From Aquicoccus porphyridii (lineage in GTDB: Bacteria; Pseudomonadota; Alphaproteobacteria; Rhodobacterales; Rhodobacteraceae), in contig NZ_VINQ01000004.1 of assembly GCF_008369105.1 (NCBI RefSeq), positions 237,437 through 301,436 of the forward strand: a DNA stretch of 64,000 bases, in the 5' to 3' direction. The position numbers were made by a program, and so were the translations under genes. Shown here piece after piece: positions 46,571 to 54,948 of this stretch. The notes under the pieces were generated by a model, which saw nothing but the letters and a program-made list of their open reading frames with translations, was not told the DNA's origin and did not search any database. Positions within the stretch are counted from its first letter, which is position 1. Each line of letters starts with the position of its first letter.

Positions 46571-46987
46571 ATGGTCGAGAAATCCCACACGGCGGGCCTG
46601 TGGCCCTCGGTTTACGAACCGCTTCGCAATTTCGGGGCGCGGGTGGCTGACTGGCTGGCACCCGCCTCGGACGCAAGCGCCAGCGACGCAGCCTATCGCA
46701 TCACGATGGAGTTGCCCGGCGTCGAGGAACAGGACATCGACATCTCGGTCAATTCCGGGGTGGTGAGCGTCAAGGGCGAGAAAACCGCCGAGCGCGAGGC
46801 AAAGGGCGCCACGTGGTTCTTTTCCGAACGCCAATACGGCGCGTTCTCACGATCGTTCCGCCTGCCCGAGGACGCTGATGGCGACGGGATCGAGGCGGAT
46901 CTCAAGGATGGTGTGCTGAGCATCAGCGTGCCCAAACGCGCACCGGAAACGACCGAGACCAGGAAGATCACGATCAAGCGCGGGTGA
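46571..46987 (+). CDS. Hsp20/alpha-crystallin small heat-shock protein
   Basis: 138 residues with a complete alpha-crystallin domain from [19 protein letters not shown] to [10 protein letters not shown]; the conserved GVLSISVPK is near residue 119. AAAGGAGAG precedes ATG 46571. A cytosolic holdase preventing aggregation. I looked for an RpoH promoter in the 111 bp upstream and could not place one securely. Confidence 0.93.
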   Translation: MVEKSHTAGLWPSVYEPLRNFGARVADWLAPASDASASDAAYRITMELPGVEEQDIDISVNSGVVSVKGEKTAEREAKGATWFFSERQYGAFSRSFRLPEDADGDGIEADLKDGVLSISVPKRAPETTETRKITIKRG

Positions 46988-47068
46988 AACTGGCAAGGGA
47001 CAGACCCGCGCCCGCCCGGGGGCAGCAGGAGGAGCCACCCCCGGGCATCTTGGGGTATCGCCCCCGCG

Positions 47069-47743
47069 TTATCCTGCGCGCCAGTCGATCACCTCGTCGA
47101 GCGGCGCGCGGGTGGTGCGGAACCTGTTGGCCGGGTGGTCCGCGTCCTCGAACCCGAACGAGATCGCGGCGATCACCAACCGGCTGTCGGGAATGTCGAA
47201 AAACTCGTGCACGAAACGCCCATGCCCGGCAATCGCCGCCTGCGGGATCGTCGCCACGCCCAGCGCCTGCGCGGCAAGGCAGAACCCGGCGATGAACCCG
47301 CCACAATCCATCACGCCATAAGTGCCCAGATCGGCCTCGGAGGTGAGGATCGCCACATGCGGTGCGCCGAACAGGCGGAAATTCTCCATCATCTGCGCCA
47401 TGCTGGCCGCACGGTCGCCCTTCTCGATCCCCACCGCCTCGTAAAGCTGCCAGCCACAGGCGCGGCGGCGATCCTTGTAGCGGCCGACATATTGTTTCGG
47501 CCAATCGAGATCGGGCTGCGAATTGTTGGCCTGCGCATGGGCGAAAAGCGCCTCGCGGAACCGGTCGGTCTCGGCCGCGTCGGTGATGATCGCCTGCCAC
47601 GGCTGGGCATTGCACCACGACGGCACCCGGCAAGCGGCGGTGACGATCCGCTCCACCGTGTCGCGCGGCACCGGGTCGGACCGAAAGGCGCGACAGGAAT
47701 AGCGGGCACCCAGAATGTCGGTCAACGTGTCAAAGCCGGTCAT
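47069..47743 (-). CDS. Nitroreductase family protein
   Basis: 224-residue FMN-dependent oxidoreductase: GARYSCRAFRSDPVPRDTVERIV at the N-terminus (FMN Arg residues), SWCNAQPWQAII, and GVMDCGGFIAGFCLAAQALG. The start ATG 47743 overlaps the preceding zinc-ribbon gene by 4 nt, so it is the last gene of the XpaC/TelA operon. Electron donor is NAD(P)H; substrate unknown. Confidence 0.9.
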   Translation of the reverse strand: MTGFDTLTDILGARYSCRAFRSDPVPRDTVERIVTAACRVPSWCNAQPWQAIITDAAETDRFREALFAHAQANNSQPDLDWPKQYVGRYKDRRRACGWQLYEAVGIEKGDRAASMAQMMENFRLFGAPHVAILTSEADLGTYGVMDCGGFIAGFCLAAQALGVATIPQAAIAGHGRFVHEFFDIPDSRLVIAAISFGFEDADHPANRFRTTRAPLDEVIDWRAG

Positions 47744-48888
47744 AGGGCCCCCTGTTCGAGTGCGATGAGATAGCCGACCCCGCCAGCCAGGATAAGGCCG
47801 ACGAGGACGGCAAAGGCGATTTTCCACGCCGACCAGGGCCGTTCACCCTGCACCCGGCCGGTGCGGCCGTTGACGACGAAACGATAGCTTTGCCCGCGAT
47901 ACTTGTAAGCCGCAAGCCAGACCGGCAGCAGGACATGCTTGAACGTCACGTCGGAAACCGCCGTGTCGATCGTGTGGATGCGCTGCCGGTCGCCCCCGAT
48001 GTCAAAACGCACATCGCGCTGGATCACCCGGTCCATGTGGTCGCGTGCCTCGGCAAAACCTTCGTCAAGCTCGACCTGGTAGGCCTCGGCCCGGAACCCG
48101 GCGAGGAATTCGGGCTGATAGGGTTCGAGCGCCGACAGATCCCAGGGCGCCAACCCGTCGGTAAAGCGCTTGGGCAGGCTGCGCGAGGCCAGCACCAGCA
48201 CATCGTCAAAGAACCGCGCCACCCGGCCCGAGGCGTGGCGCCAGCGAACCTTTTGCACCCGCTGTTGCACCCGCTTGCCGTTGCGCGTCACCGTGCGGGT
48301 GACGTAATAGACCGTGCCCCGCTCTCCGGTATAGTCCGAGCGGGTGTCGGCGTCGAAGGTCCAGAACGGCACGTAGATGCCCTGCATCCTGCGCCCCTTG
48401 CGGGCGTAATCCTGCAAACCGTTCGGCGCGAACCAGAGCCGCCCGAGCCAATCGTTCATCGCCTGTTTGGCCGCGCCTTCGTCAAGCGCGAAGGGAAGCA
48501 CGCCGCGCGGCTTTATATGGCGGTGCATACCGGTGCCGGTCACGACCGGCGTGGCACAGAACGGGCATTCGGTGGCGTGGATATCGGGGTCGAACTCGAC
48601 CTCGGCACCGCATCCGGTGCAACGGGTGACGCGGGTTTCCTCGATCTCCTGTTCCGGCAGGCGGGCGTCGACCGCGGCCTTGAAATCAAGCTCCTTGATC
48701 GGGTGCAGGTCGCTGCCGGTGTCGGCGATCACCTCTTCATGCCCGCAATGATCACAGATGAGCCGCCCCGCGCCCGGATCAAAGCGATAATCGGCCCCGC
48801 ATTGCGGACAGGGAAAGCGGTGATCCTGCGCCGGGGTGGCGGCGGTCTCTTCGTCCGGTTCGGGTGCGGGTGGTGAGGGGTGTGACAT
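47740..48888 (-). CDS. Zinc-ribbon membrane protein
   Basis: 382 residues. Two zinc ribbons at the N-terminus, CPQC...CDHC (residues about 27-48) and CTGC...CPFC (about 90-112), a long soluble beta-rich middle (RTVTRNGKRVQQRVQKVRW), and a C-terminal membrane helix (IAFAVLVGLILAGGVGYLIAL). Often labelled a primosomal N'-like or helicase-like protein in databases, but no helicase motif is present. Part of the XpaC/TelA/SPFH operon, 80 bp from the SPFH gene. Function unknown. Confidence 0.83.
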   Translation of the reverse strand: MSHPSPPAPEPDEETAATPAQDHRFPCPQCGADYRFDPGAGRLICDHCGHEEVIADTGSDLHPIKELDFKAAVDARLPEQEIEETRVTRCTGCGAEVEFDPDIHATECPFCATPVVTGTGMHRHIKPRGVLPFALDEGAAKQAMNDWLGRLWFAPNGLQDYARKGRRMQGIYVPFWTFDADTRSDYTGERGTVYYVTRTVTRNGKRVQQRVQKVRWRHASGRVARFFDDVLVLASRSLPKRFTDGLAPWDLSALEPYQPEFLAGFRAEAYQVELDEGFAEARDHMDRVIQRDVRFDIGGDRQRIHTIDTAVSDVTFKHVLLPVWLAAYKYRGQSYRFVVNGRTGRVQGERPWSAWKIAFAVLVGLILAGGVGYLIALEQGAL

Positions 48889-48896
48889 GAGATTTC

Positions 48897-48931
48897 ATGC
48901 CTCCGGCGGGAGTATTTTCGGCAAGATGAAA
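48897..48931 (-). repeat. Dispersed CTTGCC...ACTCCCGCCGGAGG repeat, copy 2
   Basis: On the minus strand: CATCTTGCCGAAAATACTCC then CGCCGGAGGCAT. Same consensus as 12150-12183, opposite orientation, in the spacer between the SPFH and zinc-ribbon genes, so it is transcribed inside the operon. Confidence 0.7.
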
Positions 48932-48968
48932 GGCACAAGGCCGCAAGATGCAGCCGGGGCACGGCGCA

Positions 48969-50102
48969 TCACGCGCCCGGCGGCGGCGGGGGCGGCGGCA
49001 GCACGGTGAAAAGCTGGGCCAGTTCGGCCACCTCGCCCGCGCGTTTCCAGCCGTCCTGCCCCGGGGTCCAGACATGGGTGTCGCGGCTGAGCGCGCCATC
49101 GGCGGCCATGCGGCCCATCGTGGCTTTGGAAAAGGGCCCCTTGGTCGCGCCGTTCTCGGCGATATGCCAGACATGTTCGACCGGCGGCGGCGGCGGGGCC
49201 ATGGCGGGGGCGGCGGCAGGCTGCGCGCCCTGTACACCCTGCGCACCCGGGCGCGCGCCCCATGGCCCGGCCTGCGCGCCCATCTGCATGCCGATCCCCG
49301 CGCCCAGCCCGGTTTGCAGCGCCGCAGCGCCCGCACCTTCACGGCCCAGCGCCTCGGCGGCCTGAAACTGCATATAGCTCGACAGGTCGCCGACGATGCC
49401 CATCGACGTGCGCTTGTCGAGCACCTTTTCGACTGCCTCGGGGAGCGAGATATTCTCGACGTAGAGCTCGGGCAACTCAAGGCCATACTCGGCCAGCGTG
49501 GCCGCAATCTCACGCCCGACAAGCTTGCCCAGTTCGCGGGTGTTGGCCGCCATGTCGAGCACCGGGATGCCCGAACCCGCGATGCTGCGCGAAAACTCCT
49601 GCACGATGATGTTGCGGATCTGGAAACTGATCTCGTCCATGGTGAATTCGCCATCGGTGCCGACGATCTCGACCAGGAAACGCGCCGGATCGGCGACCTT
49701 GACCGTATAGGTGCCAAACGCGCGCAGCCGCACCGGGCCGAATTCGGGATCGCGCGCAATGATCGGGTTGCGCGTGCCCCATTTGAGATTGCCGAACCTC
49801 GTGGTGTTGACGAAATAAATCTCGGATTTGAATGGCGATTGAAACGCGTGATCCCAGTGGTTGAGCGTGGTCAGGATCGGCATGTTGTTGGTTTCAAGCA
49901 TGTAGAGACCGGGGGTAAACACATCTGCCAACTGGCCCTCGTGGACGAAAACCGCCGCCTGCCCCTCGCGCACGGTGAGCTTGGCACCGTACTTGATCGC
50001 ATGGCCCTCGCGCTCGAACCGCCAGACCAACGTGTCGCTCGTGTCGTCGGTCCAGTGGATGACGTCGATGAATTCGCCCTTGAGAAAATCGAGAATACCC
50101 AT
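48969..50102 (-). CDS. SPFH-domain protein with C-terminal GYF_2 domain
   Basis: 377 residues. The N-terminal two thirds are an SPFH/band-7-like domain of the YdjI/virion-core group (MGILDFLKGEFIDVIHW, GLYMLETNNMPILTTL, FGTYTVKVADPARFL). A Gly/Ala/Pro-rich linker follows (residues about 270-305), then a GYF_2 domain with VWHIAENGATKGPFSKATMG and VWTPGQDGWKRAGE. It lacks an obvious membrane helix, so it probably assembles on membranes peripherally. ATG 50102 chosen over 50117 by family start. In an operon with TelA and XpaC. Confidence 0.87.
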   Translation of the reverse strand: MGILDFLKGEFIDVIHWTDDTSDTLVWRFEREGHAIKYGAKLTVREGQAAVFVHEGQLADVFTPGLYMLETNNMPILTTLNHWDHAFQSPFKSEIYFVNTTRFGNLKWGTRNPIIARDPEFGPVRLRAFGTYTVKVADPARFLVEIVGTDGEFTMDEISFQIRNIIVQEFSRSIAGSGIPVLDMAANTRELGKLVGREIAATLAEYGLELPELYVENISLPEAVEKVLDKRTSMGIVGDLSSYMQFQAAEALGREGAGAAALQTGLGAGIGMQMGAQAGPWGARPGAQGVQGAQPAAAPAMAPPPPPVEHVWHIAENGATKGPFSKATMGRMAADGALSRDTHVWTPGQDGWKRAGEVAELAQLFTVLPPPPPPPGA

Positions 50103-50124
50103 GCGGTCGGTCTCCAATGGTTTT

Positions 50125-51090
50125 TCAGGAAGTTTCGGGAAGCAGTTCCGCCGCGATCCGCCGGATCACCGGGCGGGCCTCTTCGAGGCCCATGCCGGAC
50201 CGCAAACGGCGATCATAGAGGATCTTGAGCAGCAATTCGTCAAGACGGGTCAGCAGCGCGAATTCGTCGTCGTCGTTGAAGATCGACGGCCGGGCGCGGG
50301 CGCTGTCATTGGCCAGGCCCAACCCCTGCGCCAGTTCCTCATGATAGCAGGCGCGGCGCAGGAAATCGGGATGTTCGGCCCGCACGTAAGCGATGGCGAG
50401 CTTGTAGACATCGCCGTTGTCGGCGCCTGGAAAAGCAAGGACAAAGCAATGGATCGAACGGGGCAGGTTGCGAAAGATGCCAAGCGTCGACGCCGAGATA
50501 TCGGGGGCGATCTCGCGCACCCGGCGCAGGATGTAATCCTCATCATCCACCCCGCCCACGAGGATATGGAAATTGGCCGATGTCGAACGCGTGACACCGA
50601 CCGGATGGCCGGTGACCCGCCCCAGCCGCGCCGCATAGCGCGATATGATGGCGTTGTCCCTCTTGCTGATGTCCTGCGACACACCGGGGGCGAAATCGGC
50701 CTTCATCCGCACCGGGCTTTCCCAACGATGCAGCTTGCCCGGCCTGCCATCCGACGGGGTCAGCGCCCCGCGCGCATGCTCGTCGAAAAAGGCGATGATC
50801 TCGAAATTCCGCGCCAGGTCCTCGGCATCGAACGGCGTGTCGGCGCCACCGCCATCACCGCGCATCAGCCCCTGCGACAGGAGTTCGGATTGCACCCGCG
50901 CATAATATCGCGACAGCGCCTGGCTTTGCGTCGATCGGGTTGTCCCGTCCGGTTGCGGGGCAGACCGGTCCAGGCCCGGCGGCCGGGCCTGCGGCTTGAG
51001 CGTCGGCGCCACCGTGTCACAGGCCGCAAGAAGCGCCAGCGCCGACAGGGTCAGCGCCAGGGGTCGCAACATCTGGGCAAGAACAGACAT
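50125..51090 (-). CDS. DUF2927 domain lipoprotein
   Basis: 321 residues. Lipobox LLAAC at Cys24; the mature part carries DUF2927, with the metalloprotease-like region YHEELAQGLGLAND (HEELAQ resembling an HExxx zinc site) followed by SIFNDDDEFALLTRLDELLLKILYD. Start is 3 bp after the TelA stop. Probably an envelope lipoprotein cooperating with TelA/XpaC; protease activity is only a suggestion. Confidence 0.85.
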   Translation of the reverse strand: MSVLAQMLRPLALTLSALALLAACDTVAPTLKPQARPPGLDRSAPQPDGTTRSTQSQALSRYYARVQSELLSQGLMRGDGGGADTPFDAEDLARNFEIIAFFDEHARGALTPSDGRPGKLHRWESPVRMKADFAPGVSQDISKRDNAIISRYAARLGRVTGHPVGVTRSTSANFHILVGGVDDEDYILRRVREIAPDISASTLGIFRNLPRSIHCFVLAFPGADNGDVYKLAIAYVRAEHPDFLRRACYHEELAQGLGLANDSARARPSIFNDDDEFALLTRLDELLLKILYDRRLRSGMGLEEARPVIRRIAAELLPETS

Positions 51091-51093
51091 CCG

Positions 51094-52296
51094 TCAGCCG
51101 TTTTCGGGAACGGCCGTGCCGGCAGTCTCGCCCAGCCCGGTCTTGCGCGCCTTGGCGGCGGCCAGCGTGTCGCGCAATTCCGCCTCCATCTTCTTGAGAT
51201 CAGCCTCGGCGGCGGCGCGGCGCGCCTTGCCCTCGTCGGCGATCTGCAACGATTCCTCGATCGTGCCGATCAGGTCGGCATTGGCCTGTTTCACCGCCTC
51301 GATGTCAAAGACGCCGCGCTCCATCTCCTCGCGGATCATCTTGTTGCTCTCGCGCAGGTTCTTGGCGTTCGAGGTCAGCAATTCGTTGGTCAGGTCATTG
51401 GCCTCGCGTACGGCGCCCGCCGCTTCGGCGCTGCGCTGGATCGTCACCGCCTGCGCCAACTGCGTCTCCCAAAGCGGCACGGTGTTCACCAGCGTCGAGT
51501 TGATCTTGGTCACGAGGCTCTTGTCGTTCTCCTGCACCAGCCGGATCGAAGGCAGCGATTGCATCGTCACCTGCCGCGTGAGTTTCAGATCATGCACCCG
51601 GCGTTCCAGATCGTCGCGCGCGGCGCGCATGTCACGCAATTCCTGCGCCTTCATCACCTGGTCGTCCTGCGCGGCAGCCTCCACCTCGGCCTCCTTGGCG
51701 GGGATTTCCTCGTCGTCGAGCGTGCGCAGCTTTTCCTCGCCCGCCGCGATATAAAGCGCCAGCTCGTCATAGAAACTGAGCGTTTTCTCATAGAGCATGT
51801 CGAGCGACTTGATATCCTTCAAAAGCGTGTGCTCATGCTTGAGAAGGTTGTCGGTGATCTTGTCGATCTGGCCCTGCACGGTTTCGAACTTCGCGGTGAA
51901 CTTGGCAAAGGGCGCGGCACGCCCCAAGAGGCGCTCCCACCATGTGCGCTTGCGGCGCACGTCCAGCTCAGAGACGGAGAAGCCGCGAATCGTGGTGACG
52001 ATATCACGCAGCCCGTCACCCGCCGGGCCCACATCCTTGTTGCGCACATCGTTCAGCATCGCCTGGCTGATTTCCTGCAACTCGGCCTGCGCGGCCGAGC
52101 CGAAATTGACGATCGACCCGGTATCGGACATGTCGAGCTCGGCCATCCGGGCCTTGATCTCTTTCGAAACCCCCGCATCGGCCTTGGCCAGCGGCACCAC
52201 CTCTTCGGCGGGCGCGGGTTCGGGCAAGATCACGGCATTGACCTCCTCGACAAGGGCAAGTGCCTCGCGGGCCTCGTTCTGGGTCTGTGTCGACAT
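51094..52296 (-). CDS. telA: TelA family toxic anion resistance protein
   Basis: 400 residues, mostly helical and coiled-coil. Family features are GDGLRDIVTTIRGFSVSELD with RRKRTWWERLLG, and QRSAEAAGAVREANDLTNELL. TelA proteins are linked to tellurite, lantibiotic and envelope stress tolerance, mechanism unknown. Lies 12 bp after xpaC, an association seen in many bacteria. Confidence 0.92.
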   Translation of the reverse strand: MSTQTQNEAREALALVEEVNAVILPEPAPAEEVVPLAKADAGVSKEIKARMAELDMSDTGSIVNFGSAAQAELQEISQAMLNDVRNKDVGPAGDGLRDIVTTIRGFSVSELDVRRKRTWWERLLGRAAPFAKFTAKFETVQGQIDKITDNLLKHEHTLLKDIKSLDMLYEKTLSFYDELALYIAAGEEKLRTLDDEEIPAKEAEVEAAAQDDQVMKAQELRDMRAARDDLERRVHDLKLTRQVTMQSLPSIRLVQENDKSLVTKINSTLVNTVPLWETQLAQAVTIQRSAEAAGAVREANDLTNELLTSNAKNLRESNKMIREEMERGVFDIEAVKQANADLIGTIEESLQIADEGKARRAAAEADLKKMEAELRDTLAAAKARKTGLGETAGTAVPENG

Positions 52297-52308
52297 GGGA
52301 AATCCTCT

Positions 52309-53199
52309 TTACTGGTTGGCTGCGTCTGGAGATGGGGGCCGGAGCCCCTCGCGCCCCAGCCGGTCGCGCAGCACCTCGATCTCGACGGTGAGATCGCTGC
52401 GGTCGTCGAGCATCAGGCGCTTGGTCTTGGCCGAGAAACTCTGTTCGAGATCGGTGAGCAGGGCAAGGTAATCGGCCCGCGCCTGCATGTCATGGCCGCG
52501 GGTGTAAAGATCGGCGAATTTCTCGGACGCATCGCGCGCGCCCTGAAGATAAACCGACATGAACTTGCGCGCCGCGGTCAAATCGCGCGGGTCGTTCTCG
52601 ACGGTGCGCAACAGATCGCGCACCTCGCTCTGGAAACTCTCGACACGCGCCGCAACCTCGCGGTCGCCGGTGCGCCGGATCGCCCCGGACATGGCCTTGA
52701 GATGGGCCTCGGCCTGATCAACGAGCCGCGCCACGCGGTCGGTCTGGAACGTATCGACCCCTTCCATCCCCTTGTCCGTCATCGGATCGGGGCCGAAGGC
52801 GGCGAAATGCAGCACCGTGCCGACAATCCCGTAAAGCACCGGTTCGGCCAACCCGCCATTGAGCGCGAAGGACGCCACCGCCAGCCCCAGACCGGTCAGC
52901 GCCGCGCCGAACATCTTGCGCGGGATCGCGGGGCGGCGCGCGACACGGCGCGCCTCATAGGCTTCCTGCGCCAACAACCCCTCGCGGGTCAGCCACGCGG
53001 CCAGCAACAAGACCCCAAGCGCCGCCAGCGACAGCGCCATCACCATCGGGCCATTGCCGAAAGCGTTCCAGATCAACGGCAGCGGCACGAGAAACAAGAG
53101 GTTCACCCGCCCACCCGCCCGGGTGCGCGCCGCCCCGCGATAGCCGCCCTTCGCGGGCGTGCCGTCAGGGCTGAACTTGCCGCCAAATCGCTGTGCCAT
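52309..53199 (-). CDS. XpaC family protein (5-bromo-4-chloroindolyl phosphate hydrolysis)
   Basis: 296 residues: four N-terminal hydrophobic segments (LLFLVPLPLIWNAF, MALSLAALGVLLLAAWL, ALTGLGLAVASFAL, VLYGIVGTVLHF) and a cytosolic helical domain (VARLVDQAEAHLKAMSGAIR). ATG 53199 sits 6 nt behind AGGAGG, inside and overlapping the stop of a 27-codon ORF. The partner gene telA follows directly. Confidence 0.88.
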   Translation of the reverse strand: MAQRFGGKFSPDGTPAKGGYRGAARTRAGGRVNLLFLVPLPLIWNAFGNGPMVMALSLAALGVLLLAAWLTREGLLAQEAYEARRVARRPAIPRKMFGAALTGLGLAVASFALNGGLAEPVLYGIVGTVLHFAAFGPDPMTDKGMEGVDTFQTDRVARLVDQAEAHLKAMSGAIRRTGDREVAARVESFQSEVRDLLRTVENDPRDLTAARKFMSVYLQGARDASEKFADLYTRGHDMQARADYLALLTDLEQSFSAKTKRLMLDDRSDLTVEIEVLRDRLGREGLRPPSPDAANQ

Positions 53200-53282
53200 C
53201 ACACGCCTCCTGCCATGCTGACATAGAGGATGAGTATGACAAGCAGCACAAAGGCCAGCTTCTGTAGCCCGGTTCCTGACAT
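53199..53282 (-). CDS. 27-residue single-pass membrane peptide, hypothetical
   Basis: Short ORF MSGTGLQKLAFVLLVILILY ending VSMAGGV. It has one hydrophobic helix of about 15 residues after a Lys, like other small membrane proteins. Its TGA overlaps the xpaC ATG (TGATG), and the xpaC ribosome site lies within it, so the two are translationally coupled. A GGGG stretch precedes its ATG. No family known to me; reality rests on coupling and the coherent membrane profile. Confidence 0.6.
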   Translation of the reverse strand: MSGTGLQKLAFVLLVILILYVSMAGGV

Positions 53283-53415
53283 GTGCCCCGCAACTTTCCC
53301 TAACCCGGTGAACGCCCTTGACAACTTAGGCGAAGGGACCGGCCAAGGCTAGGGGGAAGATCGGCGGCGGATTGCCCATAACCCGGGCACGGCCGGGCCC
53401 TTGCAACCCATCATG

Positions 53416-54324
53416 TCAATCCCGCCGCGGTTTGCGCCTGCGTTGCGGAACCGGCTTGGCCCCGGGTCTGGATGCCGGTTTCGAACCGGGGCCGGATCTC
53501 GCCCCGGGTTTGGTCCCGGCCTTGGCTTTCGGGGCCTTGGGGGCCTTCGGGTCCGGCGGCGTTTCGACCTCCTCCAGCCCCAGTTGATCGCGCAGCACCC
53601 GGCCACGCACTTCCTGCACCTCGCCGGGTTTGAGCTGGCCAAGCTGGAACGGGCCATAGGAGATACGGATCAGCCGGTTGACGCTAAGGCCCACCGCCTC
53701 CATCGCGCGGCGCAACTCGCGGTTCTTGCCCTCGCGCAAGGCCACCGTGACCCAGGCATTCGCGCCCTGCTGGCGGTCAAGCGTGACCACCATCGGCTGA
53801 AAGCTTTCACCATCGATGCTCAGCCCCTGGCGCAGCGGCTCGAACGTGGCCTCGGTCGGGCGGCCATTGACCCGCACCCGGTAGCGCCTGAGCCAGCCGG
53901 TCGAGGGCAGTTCCAGCCGACGCTTGATCGCCCCGTCATTGGTCAGGAGCAAAAGACCCTCGGAATTGAGATCGAGCCGCCCCACCGACAGAACCCGGGG
54001 AAGATCGGCCGGCAGATCGTCGAAAATGGTCGGGCGGCCCTGCTCGTCCTTCGTGGTGGTCACAAGGCCCGTGGGCTTGTGATAAAGCCAGAGCCGGGTC
54101 GGCGCGGGCGCATCGAGCGGCTTGCCATCGACGGTGATGCTGTCCTTCTCGGTCACGTTGAGCGCGGCACGAGTGATGACCTGCCCGTTGACCGCAACGC
54201 GGCCGATTTCGATCATACGCTCGGCCTCGCGGCGCGAGGCAAGGCCCGCGCGGGCTATGACCTTGGCGATACGGTCGCCCTGTGGCCCGGACGGCGCGGC
54301 TTTCTGTGGAGGTTTCTGGCTCAT
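53416..54324 (-). CDS. 23S rRNA pseudouridine synthase (RluB/RsuA family)
   Basis: 302 residues: S4 RNA-binding domain (RIAKVIARAGLASRREAERMI), catalytic domain with the Asp in SVGRLDLNSEGLLLLTND near residue 117, and a long Lys/Arg/Pro-rich tail after residue 255 ending RRRKPRRD. Modifies rRNA (RluB-type target at helix 92 expected). Divergent from tadA with 53 bp between them. The basic tail is an extension common in alphaproteobacteria. Confidence 0.92.
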   Translation of the reverse strand: MSQKPPQKAAPSGPQGDRIAKVIARAGLASRREAERMIEIGRVAVNGQVITRAALNVTEKDSITVDGKPLDAPAPTRLWLYHKPTGLVTTTKDEQGRPTIFDDLPADLPRVLSVGRLDLNSEGLLLLTNDGAIKRRLELPSTGWLRRYRVRVNGRPTEATFEPLRQGLSIDGESFQPMVVTLDRQQGANAWVTVALREGKNRELRRAMEAVGLSVNRLIRISYGPFQLGQLKPGEVQEVRGRVLRDQLGLEEVETPPDPKAPKAPKAKAGTKPGARSGPGSKPASRPGAKPVPQRRRKPRRD

Positions 54325-54377
54325 GCACCGGGCAATAGCGGATTGGCGCAGCGCACGGAAGGGGCTATGGAAGGGGC

Positions 54378-54827
54378 ATGGAATTCAACGACCACATGCA
54401 GGCCGCACTGGAAGAGGCGCGCGCCGCCGCCCGGCGCGGCGAGGTGCCGGTAGGCGCGGTGCTGGTGTCGCCCGAAGGCGCCATCGTGGCCCGCGCGGGC
54501 AACCGCACCCGCGAATTGTCGGACCCGACCGCCCATGCCGAGATCCTCGTGATCCGGGCGCGCTGCGCCGAGTTGCAATCCGAACGCCTGCCCGGCCATG
54601 ACCTCTATGTCACGCTCGAGCCTTGCGCGATGTGCGCCACGGCCCTCTCAGCGGCGCGCATCCGGCGGCTCTACTATGGCGCGCCCGACTCGAAAAGCGG
54701 CGGCGTGGCGCATGGCGCGCGGGTGTTCACCCATCCGCAATGCCACCACGCCCCCGAGATCTATGACGGCATCGCCGAGGCCGACGCCGCCGCCCTTCTG
54801 CGGAATTTCTTCGCCCCGCGCCGCTGA
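54378..54827 (+). CDS. tadA: tRNA(adenine34) deaminase
   Basis: 149-residue zinc deaminase making inosine at the wobble position of tRNA-Arg(ACG). Zinc site: His and Glu in TAHAEI, and the two Cys in LEPCAMCATAL. PVGAV and GGVAHG stretches are standard. Confidence 0.96.
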   Translation: MEFNDHMQAALEEARAAARRGEVPVGAVLVSPEGAIVARAGNRTRELSDPTAHAEILVIRARCAELQSERLPGHDLYVTLEPCAMCATALSAARIRRLYYGAPDSKSGGVAHGARVFTHPQCHHAPEIYDGIAEADAAALLRNFFAPRR

Positions 54828-54948
54828 AAGTCGTGACCGCGCACGGCAGGGTCATCCCCTGCCTTGATTATGGGCAAGACTTCGCGGAATGATGAGCCGT
54901 CGCGTGGTGCAAGGGCCCGCGCAACCAAACGCAGGAGAGCTTTGCGCC

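Noticed and set aside
49975-53226. 1083-residue plus-strand open frame
   Set aside because: It lies wholly opposite the XpaC/TelA/DUF2927 genes, has the Arg/His-rich composition of antisense GC-rich frames and matches no family; the minus-strand genes have clear domains and ribosome sites.
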